Below, in pieces: positions 5,935 through 9,663 of a stretch of 9,663 bases of DNA (position 1 is its first letter; the number at the start of each line of letters is the position of its first letter). Made by a program: the position numbers and the translations under genes. The stretch spans positions 1 through 9,663 of the forward strand of contig DAOVLC010000028.1 in NCBI GenBank assembly GCA_030631455.1, given 5' to 3'. This DNA comes from Candidatus Zixiibacteriota bacterium (GTDB lineage: Bacteria > Zixibacteria > MSB-5A5 > JAABVY01 > JAHJOQ01). The notes under the pieces are model-generated. The model had not been told where the DNA came from, searched no databases, and worked only from the letters and a program-made list of their open reading frames with translations.

Positions 5935-7155
5935 ATGGCGAACACATTGCCGAAAACGCCAATGCTTGATGAGCTTGAGACAGGCGAATGGCCAAGTTTT
6001 GTGAAAGAGATCAAGATGGCCGCGAAGGAGAACCCGATGAGTTCAGACCTTCTCGCTTTGCTTGAGCGTTCTTACAAAGAGAAGATTGGTCACTGGAAGC
6101 ATGGTGGTATTGTTGGTGTTATGGGTTACGGTGGCGGTGTTATCGGTCGGTACAACGATCTACCTGAAGAGTACCCGAACATTTCGCATTTCCACACGAT
6201 GCGTATCAATCAGCCATCCGGCTGGTTCTACACGACTGATGCACTGCGCAAGATTTGCGACATCTGGGAGAAGCGCGGCTCGGGATTAACTAACATGCAT
6301 GGTTCCACAGGCGACATCATTCTGCTCGGAACAAGTACTGACCAACTCGAACCGACGTTCTCTGACCTGGCGAAGATCGATTTTGACATCGGTGGTTCAG
6401 GATCGGATGTAAGGACTCCGAGTTGCTGCTGCGGCATGGCGAGATGTGAATGGGCCTGCTATGACACGATGCAATGCTGCTACGACTTCACAATGGCTTA
6501 CCAGGATGAGTTGCATCGCCCGGCGTTTCCATACAAATTCAAGTTCAAATTCTCCGGTTGTCCGAACGACTGCGTGGCGTCGATTGCGCGTTCAGATATG
6601 TCGATAATCGGCACCTGGCGTGACGAGATCCAGATGGACAAGGATGCCATTGCGGAGTACGCTGCCAATGGTATGGATATTAAAAGTGACGTCGTCGACA
6701 ATTGTCCGGCGAAGTGCATGGAGTGGGACGGCAAAGAGCTTCTCATCGATAACCAGTACTGCCGCAGGTGCATGCACTGCATAAATGTAATGCCGAAGGC
6801 TCTCAGGCCCGGTAAAGACCGCGGAGCGACTATTCTTCTCGGTGCGAAAGCTCCAATCGTCGAAGGTGCTCTCCTGTCATCGGTTCTGATACCGTTCATT
6901 AAGATGGAGCCACCGTATAAAGAGATCATGGATATGGTTGAGCGAATCTGGGATCTCTGGTGCGAAGAAGGGAAAGCCCGCGAAAGAGTTGGCGAGTTTA
7001 TTCAGCGGGTAGGCCTCGGTAATTTCCTCGAGGCGATCGAGGTTGAGCCTGTAGCGGAAATGGTCGCCTTCCCTCGCGAGAACCCATACGTCTTCTACGA
7101 AGAATACTTTGAAGAGGGAGACGACGACGAAGAAGAAGGTGGGGATGACGAATAG
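5935..7155 (+). CDS. dsrA: Dissimilatory sulfite reductase alpha subunit
   Basis: DsrA pairs with DsrB in an alpha2beta2 cytoplasmic enzyme that reduces sulfite towards sulfide using siroheme coupled to a [4Fe-4S] cluster. The 406-aa product has the expected siroheme/cluster cysteines C165 and C171 (in [11 protein letters not shown]) and C209 and C213 (in SGCPNDC), with the spacings typical of DsrA. The inserted ferredoxin domain has C257, C276, C279 and C282 (CPAKC, then CRRCMHC). The block after it, [11 protein letters not shown], is also characteristic. The family is usually about 430 aa. Here the C terminus stops soon after a conserved ENPYVFYEE segment and is replaced by a very acidic tail (388-406). 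AAGGAGA at 5924-5930 fixes the start. It is first in the dsr operon, 45 nt before dsrB. Confidence 0.97.
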   Translation: MANTLPKTPMLDELETGEWPSFVKEIKMAAKENPMSSDLLALLERSYKEKIGHWKHGGIVGVMGYGGGVIGRYNDLPEEYPNISHFHTMRINQPSGWFYTTDALRKICDIWEKRGSGLTNMHGSTGDIILLGTSTDQLEPTFSDLAKIDFDIGGSGSDVRTPSCCCGMARCEWACYDTMQCCYDFTMAYQDELHRPAFPYKFKFKFSGCPNDCVASIARSDMSIIGTWRDEIQMDKDAIAEYAANGMDIKSDVVDNCPAKCMEWDGKELLIDNQYCRRCMHCINVMPKALRPGKDRGATILLGAKAPIVEGALLSSVLIPFIKMEPPYKEIMDMVERIWDLWCEEGKARERVGEFIQRVGLGNFLEAIEVEPVAEMVAFPRENPYVFYEEYFEEGDDDEEEGGDDE

Positions 7156-7190
7156 TCACCCGTGGAATCGGAAAAACTTTAGAGAAAATA

Positions 7191-7194
7191 GAGG
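7191..7194 (+). promoter_or_regulatory. Ribosome binding site of dsrB
   Basis: GAGG lies 6 nt before ATG 7201. It favours this ATG over the in-frame TTG at 7195, which would sit directly on the ribosome site. Confidence 0.65.
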
Positions 7195-7200
7195 TTGAAC

Positions 7201-8274
7201 ATGGCAGAGGAAAGAAGAACTGATTATGGCCCTCCGCACTTCGAACAGTTCTTGCCACCAGTAATCAAAGAGAACTATGGCAAATGGAAATACCACGAGG
7301 TGCTCAAACCGGGTGTAATGGTACACGTTTCCGAGACCGGCGACAAACTGTACACGGTAAGAGCCGCGTCCGGGAGGCTTACGAGCATTCAAAAGATTCG
7401 CATGTACTGCGATCTTGCCGACAAGTACTGCGGCGGTCATCTCAGGTTCACCAGTCGCCACAATGTCGAGTTTCTGATGGATAGTGACAAGAATATTGAA
7501 CCGTTAATAGCAGACCTGAAGGACATGGGTCATCCGATCGGCGGTATCGGGAATTCCATATCGGCCATCGTACATACTCAGGGCTGGATACACTGTCACT
7601 CGGCCGCGACCGACGCCTCAGGTGTCGTCAAGTGCGTTATGGATGACCTGATCGAATACTTCAAGGAAATGAAGCTTCCCGGCAAGCTCAGAGTGGCATT
7701 GGCCTGCTGTCTGAACATGTGCGGCGCCGTGCATTGCTCCGATATCGCCATTCTTGGCATTCATCGACGCCCGCCGCGGATCGACCACGCGAATCTCTAC
7801 AAGATGTGCGAGATTCCGAGTGTCAGCGCATCTTGTCCCACGGCGGCCATCAGGCCGGCAACGGTCGATGGGAAGCAGTCGGTCGAGGTTATTGAGGAGC
7901 GGTGCATGTTCTGCGCTAACTGTTTCACTGTTTGTCCCTCAATGCCAATGGCGGACCCCCTCAATGATGGAGTTTCTATCTGGATAGGTGGGAAGGTTTC
8001 GAACGCTCGCCACGAACCTATGTTCTCGAAGCTGGCGATCCCGTTCCTGCCGAACAACCCGCCGCGCTGGCCGGAAGTGACCACGGCGATTCGGAATCTG
8101 GTCGAGTTGTGGGCAGCGAATGCCCGGAAGTATGAGAGAATGGGTGAGTGGATCGAGAGGATCGGCTGGCCGAAATTCTTCAGAATGTCCGGCATAGAGT
8201 TCCAGAAGGAGCACATCGATGATTTCAAACACGCTGGCTTGACTTATAAACGCTCGACGCATTTAACCTTTTAG
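7201..8274 (+). CDS. dsrB: Dissimilatory sulfite reductase beta subunit
   Basis: The beta subunit holds the catalytically active siroheme in the DsrAB heterotetramer. The 357-aa product carries C132 in a WIHCHS segment and C169, C170 and C174 in ACCLNMCG, with the spacing expected of the DsrB siroheme-[4Fe-4S] ligands. The ferredoxin domain follows, with C212 (SCPTAAIRP) and C235, C238, C241 and C245 ([11 protein letters not shown]). The C terminus ends in RSTHLTF, the same type of ending as the STHFKF-like tail seen in known DsrB, so the protein is complete. Known homologues are about 380 aa; the small shortfall is spread internally. It follows dsrA after 45 nt and precedes dsrD by 13 nt, which fits one operon. 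Identification is essentially certain; only phylogeny can decide reductive versus oxidative type. Confidence 0.97.
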   Translation: MAEERRTDYGPPHFEQFLPPVIKENYGKWKYHEVLKPGVMVHVSETGDKLYTVRAASGRLTSIQKIRMYCDLADKYCGGHLRFTSRHNVEFLMDSDKNIEPLIADLKDMGHPIGGIGNSISAIVHTQGWIHCHSAATDASGVVKCVMDDLIEYFKEMKLPGKLRVALACCLNMCGAVHCSDIAILGIHRRPPRIDHANLYKMCEIPSVSASCPTAAIRPATVDGKQSVEVIEERCMFCANCFTVCPSMPMADPLNDGVSIWIGGKVSNARHEPMFSKLAIPFLPNNPPRWPEVTTAIRNLVELWAANARKYERMGEWIERIGWPKFFRMSGIEFQKEHIDDFKHAGLTYKRSTHLTF

Positions 8275-8287
8275 AAAGGTTTGAAAA

Positions 8288-8533
8288 GTGGCAAAGACCG
8301 TTGAAGAAATCGCTGAAGCCATGTTCAAAATGGTGAAAGACGCTACCGGGATGAAGAAGCTGAAGCCGACGGACCTTATCAAGGCTATGAAAGAGCTGTA
8401 TGGCGATGACGTGGATAAGAAGCTGTGCAAGGAAGCCATTAAGCAGCTCGTCAATTCAGGTACGTGCGTGTACACCTATTTCGGCGGCAGCTTCATCGAG
8501 CTACCGCACAGGGAAGGCGCCGCTAACGACTAA
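8288..8533 (+). CDS. dsrD: DsrD, sulfite reductase-associated winged-helix protein (divergent)
   Basis: DsrD is a small winged-helix protein encoded directly after dsrB in sulfate and sulfite reducers and reported to activate DsrAB. This 81-aa product has the right size and position, with an N-terminal helical part (about 4-55, Lys-rich) and a C-terminal beta-wing part (about 57-73) containing the sequence VYTYFGGSFIELP. The familiar Desulfovibrio form has an EYWSSGST-type wing. Here the tyrosine and a Gly-Ser pair are kept but the rest differs, so I call it divergent. Translation starts at GTG 8288 with AAAGG at 8275-8279, immediately after the dsrB stop. The alternative is an unrelated small protein that has taken the dsrD position, which I think unlikely given size, fold pattern and context. 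Confidence 0.82.
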   Translation: MAKTVEEIAEAMFKMVKDATGMKKLKPTDLIKAMKELYGDDVDKKLCKEAIKQLVNSGTCVYTYFGGSFIELPHREGAAND

Positions 8534-8557
8534 GTCGCGACGTCTGGTACTGAGAAT

Positions 8558-9663
8558 ATGAGTGTTAGATTACCGCGGCTGGTAATTGCCGGGTTGTCCG
8601 GAGATTCCGGTAAGACCACAGTCAGTCTGGCGATTCTCTCGGCTCTGCGCGAACGAGGGCTGACTGTCTCGGTCTTCAAGAAAGGCCCGGACTACATCGA
8701 CGCGGCCTGGCTTGGGGCTGTCGGAGAGGCTATCTGTCGAAACCTCGACACCTACATGGTCGAGCCGAATATTGTCAGGGATAGGTTCATATCCACCGCT
8801 GTTGGATCCGATTTCGCACTGATCGAAGGCAACCGCGGTATTTTCGACGGCAAAGACGTCGAAGGGTCGCACACTACTGCGGGGCTTGCGAAATTGATCC
8901 GGGCCCCGGTCGTTTTGGTGGTTGATGCCACTAAGAGCACTCGGACCCTGGCCGCCGTTGTCAGTGGCTGCATTTCCTTCGAACCTGAGTTGACTATCGC
9001 CGGTGTAATCCTGAACAAAGTCGCTGGCGACAGGCACAGGAAGATCATAACTGCGTCAATTGAGAAGTACTGCAAGATACCGGTCCTTGGGGCAGTCCCG
9101 AAACTGGGCGATGATGCCTCGATCATACGGGGTCGGCATCTCGGTCTGGTGACACCACGTGAGTTTGCCGGGAGAGTGGAACTCAACCGGAAGCTCAGGG
9201 GAATCGCCGAGAGTTTCATCGATATAGACAGTATAATCGACATCGCAAACGGCGCCGGAATGCTCGACACTGAGTCAGAAAAGCCGATGGCTGAAGCGGC
9301 CAAACGTGTCAGGATCGGTTTCTTCGAAGACTCTGTTTTTACGTTCTATTATCCCGAAAACCTCGAGGCTTTGCAGCGTTGCGGCGCAGATTTGATAGGA
9401 ATATCCTCGTTGGACGATGACGCCCTTCCCGAGATCGATGCTCTGTACATAGGAGGCGGGTTTCCTGAGACACAAGCACGGAAGCTGTCAGCCAATAGGT
9501 CGATGCTGCAGTCTGTGAAGACTGCTGCCGATAACGGCTTGCCGATTTATGCCGAATGTGGCGGGTTGATTTATCTGTCCGGCTCGCTCGAGTGGAAGGG
9601 CAAAGCGTACCCGATGGCAGGAGTCTTCCCTGTCGATCTTATCGTGCACGCTAAGCCGGTAGG
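8558..9663 (+). CDS. dsrN: CbiA-type cobyrinate/siroheme amidotransferase DsrN, cut by window end
   Basis: The first 368 codons of a gene that runs off the right edge. It belongs to the CobB/CbiA family of ATP- and glutamine-dependent a,c-diamide synthases. In dsr operons this protein is thought to amidate siroheme to the siroamide found in sulfite reductase. The N-terminal synthetase domain has a P-loop GLSGDSGKTT (12-21), KGPDYID (42-48) and EGNRGIFDG (90-98). The glutamine amidotransferase domain starts at about 250, with LYIGGGFPE (296-304) and the nucleophile C334 in YAECGGL. CbiA proteins are about 450-480 aa, so roughly 90-110 residues are missing. The start at ATG 8558, 24 nt after dsrD, lacks a clear ribosome site, so coupled translation is likely. 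A true cobalamin-pathway CbiA cannot be excluded, but the dsrABD neighbours favour DsrN. Confidence 0.9.
   Translation, partial: MSVRLPRLVIAGLSGDSGKTTVSLAILSALRERGLTVSVFKKGPDYIDAAWLGAVGEAICRNLDTYMVEPNIVRDRFISTAVGSDFALIEGNRGIFDGKDVEGSHTTAGLAKLIRAPVVLVVDATKSTRTLAAVVSGCISFEPELTIAGVILNKVAGDRHRKIITASIEKYCKIPVLGAVPKLGDDASIIRGRHLGLVTPREFAGRVELNRKLRGIAESFIDIDSIIDIANGAGMLDTESEKPMAEAAKRVRIGFFEDSVFTFYYPENLEALQRCGADLIGISSLDDDALPEIDALYIGGGFPETQARKLSANRSMLQSVKTAADNGLPIYAECGGLIYLSGSLEWKGKAYPMAGVFPVDLIVHAKPV

Noticed and set aside
7195..7200. TTG start two codons before the dsrB ATG
   Set aside because: It touches the GAGG ribosome site, while ATG 7201 is properly spaced.
1..9663. CRISPR arrays, insertion sequences, tRNA or rRNA genes
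   Set aside because: No regularly spaced repeats, transposase or structured RNA genes were seen anywhere in the window.

Overview
This window carries part of the dissimilatory sulfate/sulfite reduction machinery of an anaerobe. Every gene reads left to right. From about 1.9 kb onward the content is qmoA-qmoB (HdrA-like flavoproteins that link adenylylsulfate reductase to the quinone pool), a strong intrinsic terminator, a promoter with a long leader, and then dsrA-dsrB-dsrD-dsrN (sulfite reductase subunits, the small DsrD protein, and a CbiA-type amidotransferase cut by the window end). Having dsrD and dsrN directly behind dsrAB, and no dsrE/F/H, is the arrangement usual in sulfate/sulfite reducers rather than sulfur oxidisers. 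That supports reductive metabolism, although dsrD is not absolute proof of direction.

Layout: 28-1015 is tadA followed by an unrecognised four-helix membrane protein that starts 1 nt after the tadA stop. 1016-1196 is a promoter-like gap. 1197-1610 encodes a small exported or membrane protein with an acidic region, not recognised. 1611-1923 is a 313-nt control region in front of qmoA; it holds a sigma70-like promoter, two interleaved inverted repeats and a palindrome resembling a Rex operator. 1924-5449 is qmoAB with a 4-nt gap. 5450-5934 is a 485-nt spacer with a terminator for qmoAB, a clear promoter for dsr, and the same TTTTTTCACA 10-mer seen before qmoA. 5935-9663 is dsrABD-dsrN.

How the genes fit together: QmoAB passes electrons towards adenylylsulfate reductase (genes not in this window), which makes sulfite. 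DsrAB reduces sulfite with its siroheme-[4Fe-4S] centre. DsrD stimulates this step, and DsrN is believed to amidate the siroheme. The membrane subunit qmoC, which normally follows qmoB, is missing here. aprAB, sat, dsrC and dsrMKJOP are also not visible, so they must lie elsewhere if present.

Organism: a bacterium of roughly even base composition with Shine-Dalgarno sites and sigma70-like promoters. The direct qmoAB-dsrABDN linkage, a shortened DsrA with an acidic tail, and a DsrD whose C-terminal wing differs from the familiar Desulfovibrio form suggest a lineage away from the classical model sulfate reducers, perhaps one of the candidate phyla known from metagenomes. I cannot assign a phylum from sequence reading alone.
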